From: Desulfosarcina widdelii
GTDB taxonomy: Bacteria; Desulfobacterota; Desulfobacteria; Desulfobacterales; Desulfosarcinaceae
DNA: 64,000 bases
Assembly (NCBI RefSeq): GCF_009688965.1
Contig: NZ_AP021875.1
Coordinates: 5,332,001-5,396,000, forward strand
Direction of reading: 5' to 3'
The notes under the pieces are model-generated. The model saw only the letters and a program-made list of their open reading frames with translations. It was not told the origin of the DNA and did no database searches. Positions 9,661-17,180 of the stretch are shown piece after piece (positions within the stretch are counted from its first letter, which is position 1; each line of letters starts with the position of its first letter). Made by a program: the position numbers and the translations under genes.

Positions 9661-9860
9661 GCCCGCGAATCCGAATTTCGCCAATTCGGTTCTCTGGATC
9701 AAAAAATGTTCACGAACTCGTGGATTGGTTGACGGTTTCAACGGTTGGATCCTTTTCTGTTTGGGCGTTGATGTTGCTGTTCCACCATTGAACGAAAAAC
9801 GCATTGGAGGCTTAACTGTCGCCCGAAGGCTTCTGCGCACTTTCCTGGCCGCGGCTGCCG

Positions 9861-10014
9861 GTAAGTGTTCACAGGGTACCGCATCTGCTTTGTTCCCGGG
9901 CACTTGAAGGTTGACCAAACCGTCTGCGTGCCCGGCGCCTCACATCTGCGGCACCCTGTAAACGTTTACTGATCAGGCAGTTTTCGCACATTGGACATTT
10001 CAACCCTGTGAACG
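9861..10014. repeat. 154-bp palindromic repeat, copy 2
   Basis: Second copy of the element at 1479-1632, again with a 109-bp palindromic core (9861-9969) and a 45-bp tail. It lies inside the efflux operon between tolC and the adaptor gene, and its tail supplies the last codons and stop of tolC. In a transcript of the operon it would form a large hairpin, which could lower adaptor and pump expression relative to tolC or protect RNA ends. Confidence 0.85.
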
Positions 10015-11460
10015 GGTACGGCTGCCGGTCCATTGACCGATGGCCCGGGCGATCTGAGCCCGGGCTTTTTCACGGTCGAAATAGGCGGTGGTTTTGCGCA
10101 TCCGTGCCCGGCTGTAAGCCAGCTCCGCTTCCAGGTAGCGGGTGATGTCGGCCGAACCCCCTTCATATTGACGCTTGACCAGTGCGTACGTCTCTTTGGC
10201 CGTTTCGACATTGGACGTGGCTACATTCAGGCGCTGCCGGGTTTCTTCGAGGTTGATATAAGCCTTCTTAACGTCGAATTTGACGGCCAGCAGAGTCTTG
10301 CGGTCGGCGGCCATGGCTTCCTGCAGGCGCGAGAGCGCTTCGGCACGGTCGCTTCGGGTGGCGAATCCGTCGAAAATGTTCCAGTTCAGGTAAAGGCCCG
10401 CGGTCCAGTTATCCCGCTCGCTGCTGTAGCGCATTTCGGGATCATCGACGTAATAGCGGGTCATAAAATCCAGTTGGGGCAGGTAGCCGGCCCGGGCTGC
10501 ATCCACGGCCATTTTCGACTGGCGCAGCTTCTGGCGAACACTGTCCAGCTCGGGCCGGTGAACCAGGGCGTAATCCAAAGCGGCGAAAGGATCCTCGGGG
10601 ATATCGATGGCGTACTCCTCAGCGTCGGCAATACCGAAAGGCACTTCGGGCTCGACCCCCAGAATTTCCGCCAGGGCCGCCTTGGCCAGGCGCTCCCGGT
10701 TACGGCTCTGAACGAGAATTTCCTCGGTTTCGGCCATGCGTACCTCAAGAGAGAGAAGATCGGTCTTCAAGGCGCCGCCCGACTGAAACCGGACCTGCAT
10801 GATGCGCAACTGAGAGCGGGTCGTCTCCACCGATTCTTGGGCTACCCGGGTGAAGTTGGCTGCGGCGAGAATATCGTAATAGGCACCGATGGCCGCGGCC
10901 ATAACCTGGTTCTCTATGCTGTCCCGATCGATTTGAGAAATCGTCACCCCGGTTTCGGCCATTTCCCGGCCGAGTCGGTCTTTGCCTCCGCTGTACAGGT
11001 TGATGCCGGCGGAAACGCCGCTTTCAAAATTCTCAAACCATCCCGGATCGTTGAAGTTGGCATCCGGCGGCAGTTTGCGCTGGTCGATGGCCTTGAACAG
11101 ATAGGCCGAAGGGGCGTCGCCCTGCATGTATTCGGTGTAGACCTTTACCTGGGGGTAAAAGGGTGCCGCCGATTTATTCAACAGAGCGCGGGCGCGTTCG
11201 ATGCGGGCAAGGGCCATGAGAAGATCGGGGTTGTTGGCCCTGGCGATGTCCAATACGTCCTTAAGGGTCAGGCTGCTGTTGACGGCACAGGTCCCGGACG
11301 CATCTGCCGCCTGCGATGGAGTCAGATTGCAGGCCAGATCGGCATATTCGGTTTTGATGGTATCGTACCGATAGGCATTTTCGGAGCTGCAGCCGACCTG
11401 AAACGTGGCGATCCAAAAGACAATGCCGGCCAATAGCGATGAAACCGGGATTTTAGCCAT
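10000..11460 (-). CDS. TolC-family outer-membrane efflux protein
   Basis: A protein of 486 residues. The ATG at 11460 follows a strong GAGGAGGAGGGA ribosome site. The signal peptide ends in a lipobox (FQVGC, Cys near residue 24), as in NodT/OprM-type proteins. Two OEP repeats are visible, from TLKDVLDIARANNPDL and from YALVHRPELDSVRQKLR. The motif LYSGG comes before the first hairpin and LNWNIFDGFATR in the second half, followed by long alpha-helical hairpins. It is the first gene of the efflux operon. The last few residues (RTRSQG) come from the repeat element, so the ancestral C-terminus may have been replaced. Confidence 0.9.
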   Translation of the reverse strand: MAKIPVSSLLAGIVFWIATFQVGCSSENAYRYDTIKTEYADLACNLTPSQAADASGTCAVNSSLTLKDVLDIARANNPDLLMALARIERARALLNKSAAPFYPQVKVYTEYMQGDAPSAYLFKAIDQRKLPPDANFNDPGWFENFESGVSAGINLYSGGKDRLGREMAETGVTISQIDRDSIENQVMAAAIGAYYDILAAANFTRVAQESVETTRSQLRIMQVRFQSGGALKTDLLSLEVRMAETEEILVQSRNRERLAKAALAEILGVEPEVPFGIADAEEYAIDIPEDPFAALDYALVHRPELDSVRQKLRQSKMAVDAARAGYLPQLDFMTRYYVDDPEMRYSSERDNWTAGLYLNWNIFDGFATRSDRAEALSRLQEAMAADRKTLLAVKFDVKKAYINLEETRQRLNVATSNVETAKETYALVKRQYEGGSADITRYLEAELAYSRARMRKTTAYFDREKARAQIARAIGQWTGSRTRSQG

Positions 11461-11534
11461 TCCCTCCTCCTCGATGTTTCTCCTGATGCGACGATTTCGC
11501 GGTCATTCATTTAGAGACACGGTTGGACCCGGGG

Positions 11535-12230
11535 TTACGGATCGGCTTCAGATTGTCGGGGATGAAATGCCAATGCCTCTGCGGCCAGTTCGGCCACCGT
11601 CGTCGGCGTCATCCTCATTTGCCGGAAAATGCGCAGCGGTGCGTTGTCAGCAAGGCGACGTTCGATCAGCGAACGGACACGCGTTTCCAGAATGGGCCCG
11701 GTGGCCCAGATGGCCGTTCCTCGAAGGTAAGGGTCGGGGGCTTCATAGAAGGCCGGTAAAAAGGAACACGCCGATTTGGCCAACAGCGGCCGGGCATGGG
11801 CCAGGCGACCCACTCCCCACAAGGACCCGCGCTGCAGCAATTCGTGTTCGAGAAAATTGCCGTTAGGATCGATATAGGAGATCAGGATGCCGGAAAACTC
11901 TTTTGCCAGGCGGTCGTGAAGGGCGGTAATTTCTCCCATGGCCTCCGGAGATCCCCAGCCGATTCCGCCGGACTCGTCGTTCAGGTTCCACATGAGCCGG
12001 CGCATCACTACGCGCGCCGACTCTAATGAAGTGTCGGCCAGATGGCTCACCACAACGCCCATGGCCGCCACGGCCCGCCAGCGCAGCCGCTCGTCTCCCG
12101 AATAAAAAAAAGAGAAGAGCGGATTGACGGCCTGACGACCGGGAAGCTGCAAGAGGACTTCGAGTGTTGTTTCGAAATTCTCCTCCAGCAAAAGTTGTCG
12201 GATCGTTGCTTTGCGTCCACGATTTCCCAT
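11535..12230 (-). CDS. HEAT-like repeat protein (DVU0298-like)
   Basis: A protein of 231 residues rich in helical repeats (ERLRWRAVAAMGVVVS, PYLRGTAIWATGPI, APLRIFRQMRMTPTTVAELA). The conserved core LNDESGGIGWGSPEAMGEI is what I associate with a family found in Desulfovibrio and relatives. HEAT-like proteins of this kind are cytoplasmic scaffolds, and some act on phycobilin- or heme-type lyases. No biochemical role is known to me. It is the last gene of the minus-strand redox block, with a weak ribosome site (AATAGGCG). Confidence 0.65.
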   Translation of the reverse strand: MGNRGRKATIRQLLLEENFETTLEVLLQLPGRQAVNPLFSFFYSGDERLRWRAVAAMGVVVSHLADTSLESARVVMRRLMWNLNDESGGIGWGSPEAMGEITALHDRLAKEFSGILISYIDPNGNFLEHELLQRGSLWGVGRLAHARPLLAKSACSFLPAFYEAPDPYLRGTAIWATGPILETRVRSLIERRLADNAPLRIFRQMRMTPTTVAELAAEALAFHPRQSEADP

Positions 12231-12306
12231 GCTCGCGCCTATTCTGTAAAAGAACGACGGGTTTATCCATGGACTTTCATGTGCGAAAAAACCGGATGTG
12301 AAAAGC

Positions 12307-12349
12307 GGCTTCCAGAATCGACTCCATGGGATAATCGCGGCTGGAAGCC
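12307..12349. repeat. REP-like hairpin (GGCTTCCAG/CTGGAAGCC)
   Basis: A perfect 9-bp inverted repeat, GGCTTCCAG at 12307-12315 and CTGGAAGCC at 12341-12349, around 25 bases that include TCGCGG. It lies between the HEAT-like and DsrE-like genes. The sequence resembles the widespread REP motif centred on CGCGGCTGGAAGCC found in several proteobacteria. It may stabilise or terminate the upstream transcript. Confidence 0.5.
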
Positions 12350-12377
12350 ACTCCCTGCGTTTAATGAGCCGGCTGAA

Positions 12378-12725
12378 TCAAAAGGAAATGACCTCAAACC
12401 CCTGTTCGATGTAGCCGGACATGGACGGATGGCCGGACATGTCATCAAGCAGGGTCAGGTTTTGTTTAACGGCCTCGTCCACCGTTCCCATCTTATGGGC
12501 ACATCCCTTACAGACACCATCGACTATCTTTTCGGCCTTGGCTTTCTCCCAAAGCTTGTGAAGGGGGTTGGTCGTTTCGGCCAGTTTGGGCAGCAGCGCT
12601 GTGGCCGCCCCTTCCACAATGATGCGGCCTTCCATGCCCTTGGCCTTCATATCCAGGCCATTGAGCAGAACATGGATGAAACAGACCGGGTCGCCGTTGA
12701 AAACGAAAAGCGCTATTTTTTTCAT
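12378..12725 (-). CDS. DsrE-like sulfur-relay family protein
   Basis: A protein of 115 residues. The ATG at 12725 follows GAGAGGGAC and overlaps the ferredoxin stop (ATGA). The start MKKIALFVFNGDPVCFIHVLLNG is a DsrE/DsrF-like Rossmann opening. The centre has GVCKGCAHKMG with two cysteines, the usual place for the sulfur-carrier Cys in this superfamily. It is probably a cytoplasmic persulfide or redox-responsive protein. Coupling to a ferredoxin and FprA suggests a link to oxidative stress. Confidence 0.7.
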   Translation of the reverse strand: MKKIALFVFNGDPVCFIHVLLNGLDMKAKGMEGRIIVEGAATALLPKLAETTNPLHKLWEKAKAEKIVDGVCKGCAHKMGTVDEAVKQNLTLLDDMSGHPSMSGYIEQGFEVISF

Positions 12726-12919
12726 GTGTCCCTCTCTTCCCAATCGATGCAATCTTCCGGGCAGTATTTGATTGCTTCGTTGACTTCCGTTTCGGGATAG
12801 GCTTCCAATTCGATGACCTCGATGAAGCCGGCGTCGTTCTGCTGAAACACCTCGGGGCAGACTTCCACACAGCCCATGCAGAGCGTGCAGGCGCCGATAT
12901 CGACAACGGGTACCTTCAT
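12722..12919 (-). CDS. Small [4Fe-4S] ferredoxin
   Basis: A protein of 65 residues. One cluster is ligated by CTLCMGCVEVCPEVF together with a distant Cys in KYCPEDC, the pattern of monocluster ferredoxins such as those of Desulfovibrio. The tail is acidic, as expected for an electron carrier. It lies 5 bp downstream of FprA and overlaps the DsrE-like gene, so the three are almost certainly cotranscribed. It could pass electrons to FprA or to the DsrE-like protein. Confidence 0.85.
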   Translation of the reverse strand: MKVPVVDIGACTLCMGCVEVCPEVFQQNDAGFIEVIELEAYPETEVNEAIKYCPEDCIDWEERDT

Positions 12920-12924
12920 CGGGT

Positions 12925-14115
12925 CTATTCCTTCTCGATCACGGCTTCGCCGATTTTTTTACCGTAGGCCACGCAATCCTCGATGCCGGCCTTTTCAGGG
13001 ACATACTGCAATCGGGGGCCGCCTTCGACCATGGCGAATTTCATGGCTTCCAGTTCCGCGGCCACCAGTTTCACCGCCTCACCGCTCCAGCCGTAGGAGC
13101 CGAAGGCACCGCCGATCTTGTTTGCCGGCTTGAGTCCCTTCATGTAGGTGAGCACGTCGGCCACCGTGGGAAACATCTGATTGTTAAGGGTAGGAGAGCC
13201 CACCACCACAGCCGCCGCATCGAGGGTATCGGTCATGATATCGCTGCGGTGGGAACTGCGGATATGAATGGGCTTGGCCTTGACGCCGGTGGACGAGATG
13301 CCCTCGGCTACGGCGTTGGCCATGGTCTCGGTGCTTTTCCACATGGTGTCATAGACCACGATGGCCTTTTTATCCGTTTCCTGCCGGCTCCATTTAAAAT
13401 AGGCATCGATGATCTTGGCGGGATCCTTGCGCCAGATCATGCCGTGGTCGGGACAGATCATATCGATCTGGATTCCGGCATTCACAACTTTTTCCAGTAG
13501 TTTCAGGATGCGCGGCGCATACAGCAAAAGGATGTTGGCGTAATATTTTTTGGCCTGGACCATAAGTTCCGGGCCGGCCTGATCGTCGAATTTCTCAAAC
13601 CCCGCATAATGCTGGCCGAACCCGTCGCTCGAAAAAAGGATTCGATCCTCTTTCAGGTAGGAGAACATGCTGTCCGGCCAATGAATCATGCGGGTTTCGA
13701 TAAAGGTCAGGGTCCGCTTTCCCAAAGAGAGTTCTTCTCCGTCCTTTACAGGACGGTAGTCCCAGGCGTTGGGAAAATGGCTGGCCAGGTTTTTGGCCCC
13801 CATTTTTGAACAATAAAGCGGTTTTCCCTCACCGATCCTGTGCATGATGCGCGGAAGCGCCCCGGAATGATCCATTTCGGTGTGGTTGCTCACCACAAGA
13901 TCGATCTTTTTGGGATCAATCACCTGGGAGATGTTGTCGATCAGCTGGTCGGCGAAAGGTGCTTTCACTGTATCGATCAGAGCGACCTTTTCGTCGATGA
14001 TCAGAAAGGCGTTGTAACTGGTTCCCTTGTCCGTGGAATATCCGTGAAAATCCCTGATGTTCCAGTCGAATACGCCGACATCGTAGATTCCTTCTGCAAT
14101 TTTTGTCGGTTTCAT
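12925..14115 (-). CDS. fprA: A-type flavodiiron protein (FprA, rubredoxin:oxygen oxidoreductase)
   Basis: A protein of 396 residues. The ATG at 14115 follows GGAAGAAGGA. The N-terminal 250 residues are a metallo-beta-lactamase fold whose diiron ligands are intact: HTEMDHSG, the His in MIHWPD, the Asp in LFSSDGFG and the His in CPDHGM. The C-terminal 145 residues are a flavodoxin domain (VYDTMWKSTETMA, GSPTLNNQMFP, FGSYGWSGEA). Such enzymes reduce O2 to water, or NO to N2O, in the cytoplasm using rubredoxin as donor. Two rubredoxin genes lie directly upstream, matching this role. Confidence 0.92.
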   Translation of the reverse strand: MKPTKIAEGIYDVGVFDWNIRDFHGYSTDKGTSYNAFLIIDEKVALIDTVKAPFADQLIDNISQVIDPKKIDLVVSNHTEMDHSGALPRIMHRIGEGKPLYCSKMGAKNLASHFPNAWDYRPVKDGEELSLGKRTLTFIETRMIHWPDSMFSYLKEDRILFSSDGFGQHYAGFEKFDDQAGPELMVQAKKYYANILLLYAPRILKLLEKVVNAGIQIDMICPDHGMIWRKDPAKIIDAYFKWSRQETDKKAIVVYDTMWKSTETMANAVAEGISSTGVKAKPIHIRSSHRSDIMTDTLDAAAVVVGSPTLNNQMFPTVADVLTYMKGLKPANKIGGAFGSYGWSGEAVKLVAAELEAMKFAMVEGGPRLQYVPEKAGIEDCVAYGKKIGEAVIEKE

Positions 14116-14157
14116 GTCCTTCTTCCTATGACGGTTGTGCACTTGTCCTTAATCGAA

Positions 14158-14190
14158 ATGCCCTTTTCCCATACAGCGAAAAAAGGGCAT
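14158..14190 (-). terminator. Hairpin between rubredoxin and fprA
   Basis: A perfect 10-bp inverted repeat, ATGCCCTTTT with AAAAGGGCAT, around a 13-base loop. On the minus strand it is followed by TTTCGATT. It could be a weak terminator or processing hairpin that raises rubredoxin output relative to fprA. Confidence 0.4.
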
Positions 14191-14225
14191 CCGGAAATTC
14201 GATTGTTTCGCTTGGTTTGTGAATG

Positions 14226-14387
14226 TTACTCTTCTTTTTCGAAGTCGTCTTTGCTCGCACCGCAAACCGGGCATTCCCAATCCTCGGGGACATCTTCCCA
14301 TTTGGTGCCGGGTGCAACGCCATTATCGGGATCGCCCGCTTCGGGATCGTAAACGTAGCCGCAGAGCGTACAAACATACTTGTCCAT
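14226..14387 (-). CDS. Rubredoxin
   Basis: A classic rubredoxin of 53 residues starting MDKYVCTLCGYVYDP, with both iron-binding pairs, CTLCG and CPVCG, at the usual spacing and the conserved W-E-D-V-P-E-D-W turn. The ATG at 14387 has a near-perfect ribosome site (GGAGG, 6 bp away). It carries electrons in the cytoplasm, most likely to the FprA encoded just downstream. Confidence 0.95.
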   Translation of the reverse strand: MDKYVCTLCGYVYDPEAGDPDNGVAPGTKWEDVPEDWECPVCGASKDDFEKEE

Positions 14388-14490
14388 TGTTACCTCCGTG
14401 ATGATATGCGTTAATAAAGGGAATAACCAACCCTACCATGAAGGGGCGGGGCTGTCTAACCGAAATTATCTTTCTGGCTTGTGAAACCAT

Positions 14491-14670
14491 CTACCCCAAG
14501 GGTTTGAACAACTTTTTGCCGGCACCGCAGATGGGGCATTTCCAATCGTCGGGCAGATCTTCGAAAGACGTCCCCTTTGGGATCTTGCCTTTGCGATCTC
14601 CCTTGTCCGGATTGTAAATATACCCGCAGTTGACCGTCTGACACTGATACATTTCATGGGGCTCAGCCAT
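14491..14670 (-). CDS. Rubredoxin with CX4C first knuckle
   Basis: A protein of 59 residues, preceded by AAGGAGAAAAAA. The second iron site is standard (CPICG) and the core DLPDDWKCPICGAGKKLF is rubredoxin. The first site is CQTVNCGYIYNP, four residues between the cysteines instead of two, the variant known from the Desulfovibrio Rd2-type rubredoxins. Altered loop length shifts the redox potential in known cases. It lies 103 bp upstream of the normal rubredoxin, so two carriers may serve different partners. Confidence 0.92.
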   Translation of the reverse strand: MAEPHEMYQCQTVNCGYIYNPDKGDRKGKIPKGTSFEDLPDDWKCPICGAGKKLFKPLG

Positions 14671-14691
14671 TTTTTTCTCCTTGGTTTAAAG

Positions 14692-15666
14692 TCATCGAAT
14701 TCGTTTCGTCAGTTGATCGAGGTTTGCGTGAATCTGCAAATGAAGCGCTTTGATACTTTGGTCGTCGTTTGGCAGCGGTGCCGGCAAGGACCAGTGCAGG
14801 TTTTCGACATCGGGGTGCGGATCTTCTTCGGGACCGTCGCCGATCACCACCACGAGGTCGGGCGCAAGACCGAAGAAGGCCTCTTCCGGGGATTGTGGCC
14901 GGCGATACCCAAGGTCCAACCCCGTTTCCTGAACGCATCGAACCATCGCTTCATCCAGGGCGGCGGTTTTCTCCATCCCCGCAAAATCGGTGCGAATGTG
15001 ATCGGAAAAACGCTGTTGGGCCATGGCCGCAGCCATGGGGGCGCGACAGGCCCCGCGGGGTGAAACGAAAAGAATTCTGGTGCGTTCGACCAGCGGAATG
15101 ACTGTTTTTTCGATGGCCGTTTCGATGTCCGCCGTCCAATTTTCTCGCTTGCGGATGGCTCCCTTGGCTTCGATGCCCCGGTAGGTGATCGCATGCTCCA
15201 TTCGGGCGTCGATGGCATCGAAAAAGTATTTGGCTGTCAGATGGATGCCGTCGAACAGCTGACGGCCCCGGGAGGCGGCCACACTGAAAAGCAGCCCCTT
15301 GCGTTCCGATGCCAGTGGATCCTTGACTTTGAGGACATATTTTCGGGACCAGAGCGTCTGGCAGCGATCGATGAGAACTTTAAGCTGCGCCGAGATGCCA
15401 TAGAAATAGACCGGACTGGCGGCGACCACAAGGTCCGCCCGTCGGATCAAGCCGTAAATTTCCATGGCCATGGGGTCGTCGGTAATGACGCAGGTGCCCT
15501 TTTTTTCACAGTAGCCGCAGCCACGGCACGGTACGATTCCGGCTTTTGCCGCCTGTATGTTTTTTACCGCCGCCCCCGCCCCGGCGGCCCTGTCCAGGAA
15601 CGCCGAGAGAAAGGTGTCGGTATTGCCTCCCTTGCGCGGGCTGCCCTGAAGTCCCAGTACAAACAT
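14692..15666 (-). CDS. Fused flavoprotein: FMN-reductase domain plus degenerate LMW-phosphatase/ArsC-like domain
   Basis: A protein of 324 residues. The ATG at 15666 follows TAAGGTAACC. Residues 1-190 are an NADPH-dependent FMN reductase/iron-sulfur flavoprotein fold, with the FMN loop GSPRKGGNTD and a cysteine cluster CRGCGYCEKKGTC that may hold an Fe-S centre. From about residue 197 the chain has the shape of a low-molecular-weight protein tyrosine phosphatase or ArsC arsenate reductase. Its P-loop reads FVSPRGACRAP, with Ser202 where the nucleophilic Cys should be. The second domain is therefore probably not a phosphatase. It lies between the cytochrome and the rubredoxins, suggesting electron transfer. 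Confidence 0.75.
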   Translation of the reverse strand: MFVLGLQGSPRKGGNTDTFLSAFLDRAAGAGAAVKNIQAAKAGIVPCRGCGYCEKKGTCVITDDPMAMEIYGLIRRADLVVAASPVYFYGISAQLKVLIDRCQTLWSRKYVLKVKDPLASERKGLLFSVAASRGRQLFDGIHLTAKYFFDAIDARMEHAITYRGIEAKGAIRKRENWTADIETAIEKTVIPLVERTRILFVSPRGACRAPMAAAMAQQRFSDHIRTDFAGMEKTAALDEAMVRCVQETGLDLGYRRPQSPEEAFFGLAPDLVVVIGDGPEEDPHPDVENLHWSLPAPLPNDDQSIKALHLQIHANLDQLTKRIR

Positions 15667-15668
15667 GG

Positions 15669-16019
15669 TTACCTTACGTGGCAGGTGCTGCAGGTTACCG
15701 GACCATGGGGCTTGCCGGCCTTTTTGTCCGCCTTGTGGCATTTGATGCACTGCAGGTTCATTACCTGCTTGGACTTGAGCGTCCCTTTTTCCTTCATTTT
15801 GCGCATGGCATCGACTTCCTGGGGAAAGACGCTATGGCAGATGTTGCAGTCCTTGAGCCTCGCCTGGTGATGGGCGTGGGGAAAGGGGACCTTGCCCCGG
15901 CTTCCGCCGAAGATCGTAATGTTATCGGCACCCTGTTTGGCGGCGAGCGTTGCCGCCGGCAGGGCCAGGACAAACAGCAGGGCACAGGCAATGGATGCGA
16001 TGAGGGCACTGCGTTTCAT
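15669..16019 (-). CDS. Periplasmic triheme cytochrome c (c3/c7-like)
   Basis: A protein of 116 residues. The ATG at 16019 follows AAGGGAGC. A Sec signal peptide (MKRSALIASIACALLF to LAA) is followed by three CXXCH heme sites, CNICH, CIKCH and CSTCH, with extra histidines (FPHAHH) as axial ligands. This is the size and layout of triheme cytochromes of the c7 type and of the small periplasmic carriers of sulfate reducers. It sits directly between cydB and the fused flavoprotein, with 3 bp to the latter, so it may feed or drain electrons in the same oxygen-reducing pathway. Confidence 0.85.
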   Translation of the reverse strand: MKRSALIASIACALLFVLALPAATLAAKQGADNITIFGGSRGKVPFPHAHHQARLKDCNICHSVFPQEVDAMRKMKEKGTLKSKQVMNLQCIKCHKADKKAGKPHGPVTCSTCHVR

Positions 16020-16104
16020 GGATTGCTCCCTTTTATGAATTCGAACCGTGAACATGCCATCTCAGAGTATCCGCCGGCTCCTGCAGTGGGGCCGACGGAA
16101 AACG

Positions 16105-17133
16105 TCAATACATTTCCTCGTGGGCCAAATCGCCGTCGGTCACCTTGACGCTGAAAAGTTTATACGCCCAGACCTGGTAGGCCAGCACGACCGGAATGAA
16201 GAGCAGCACCACGATGAGCATGATCTTCAGTGTCAAGGGGCTGGACGAAGCATTATACGCCGTCAGGCTGTATTCTGAATCCAGGCTGGAGGGAAACAGG
16301 TTGGGAAACAACCCGATGACGCCGAAAAAGGTGCAGGCAACGATGGTGGCGGCGGAGGCGGCCCAGGCGATGAAAAAGGCTTTTTTCATGAGGAAGTACC
16401 TGATGCCCACAAGGGCGGAAACGGCGATCAGAGGCACCAGGAACAATGCCGGAGTGGCCAGGTAGTTGTTGTACAGCGGCGTGAAGATGTAGGTCGCCAC
16501 CAGAAAAACGACGGCTACGCCGGTGAGCACGGGCCACAATTTCCCGGCCAGGCTGCCGGCCCTTTCGGACAGGTCTCCGTCGGCGCGGATGGCCAGCCAG
16601 AGAGCGCCGTGGACCAGGAAAAGACAGAGAAACAGAACGCCGCCCAGCAAGCCGTAAGGATTGAGCAGGGTCAGCAGGGTTCCCTGGTAAACGCCTTCTC
16701 CATCGATGGGGATCCCCTGGAAAATGTTGGCAAAGGCCACGCCGAACAGCAGAGCCGGCAGAAAACTGCCCACGAAAATGCAGATGTCCCACACCTTTTT
16801 CCAGGCGGGGTTGTCCACTTTGTTTCGAAATTCGAAGGAGACGCCGCGCAGGATCAAAGCGAAGAGGATCAGCATCAGCGCCGAGTAAAGGGAGGAGAAC
16901 ATCACCGCGTAAACCAATGGAAAAGCGGCAAAGGTGACGCCTCCGGCGGTGACGAGCCAGACCTCGTTTCCGTCCCACAGCGGTCCCATGGCGTGGATCA
17001 TCATGTGCTTGTCACGCTCCGATTTGCCCAGGAACGGGTACAAGGTGCCGATTCCCAGGTCGAAACCGTCGGTCATGAAAAAGACTGCCCAGAGAAGACC
17101 CCAGAGAAAAAACCATGCGGATTGTAATAGCAT
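16105..17133 (-). CDS. cydB: Cytochrome bd quinol oxidase subunit II
   Basis: A protein of 342 residues, the usual length. The typical opening MLLQSAWFFLWGLLWAVFFMTDGFDLG is present, as are the conserved DGNEVWLVTAGG and about eight membrane helices. The C-terminus is a short hydrophilic tail (VKVTDGDLAHEEMY). Together with CydA it reduces O2 to water with quinol electrons at the cytoplasmic membrane; in sulfate reducers it serves oxygen protection rather than growth. No cydX-like gene was recognised after it. Confidence 0.95.
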   Translation of the reverse strand: MLLQSAWFFLWGLLWAVFFMTDGFDLGIGTLYPFLGKSERDKHMMIHAMGPLWDGNEVWLVTAGGVTFAAFPLVYAVMFSSLYSALMLILFALILRGVSFEFRNKVDNPAWKKVWDICIFVGSFLPALLFGVAFANIFQGIPIDGEGVYQGTLLTLLNPYGLLGGVLFLCLFLVHGALWLAIRADGDLSERAGSLAGKLWPVLTGVAVVFLVATYIFTPLYNNYLATPALFLVPLIAVSALVGIRYFLMKKAFFIAWAASAATIVACTFFGVIGLFPNLFPSSLDSEYSLTAYNASSSPLTLKIMLIVVLLFIPVVLAYQVWAYKLFSVKVTDGDLAHEEMY

Positions 17134-17180
17134 TTATAACTCCCGTGTTATGTCAATGGTTGTCATCGAATAAAACGATA

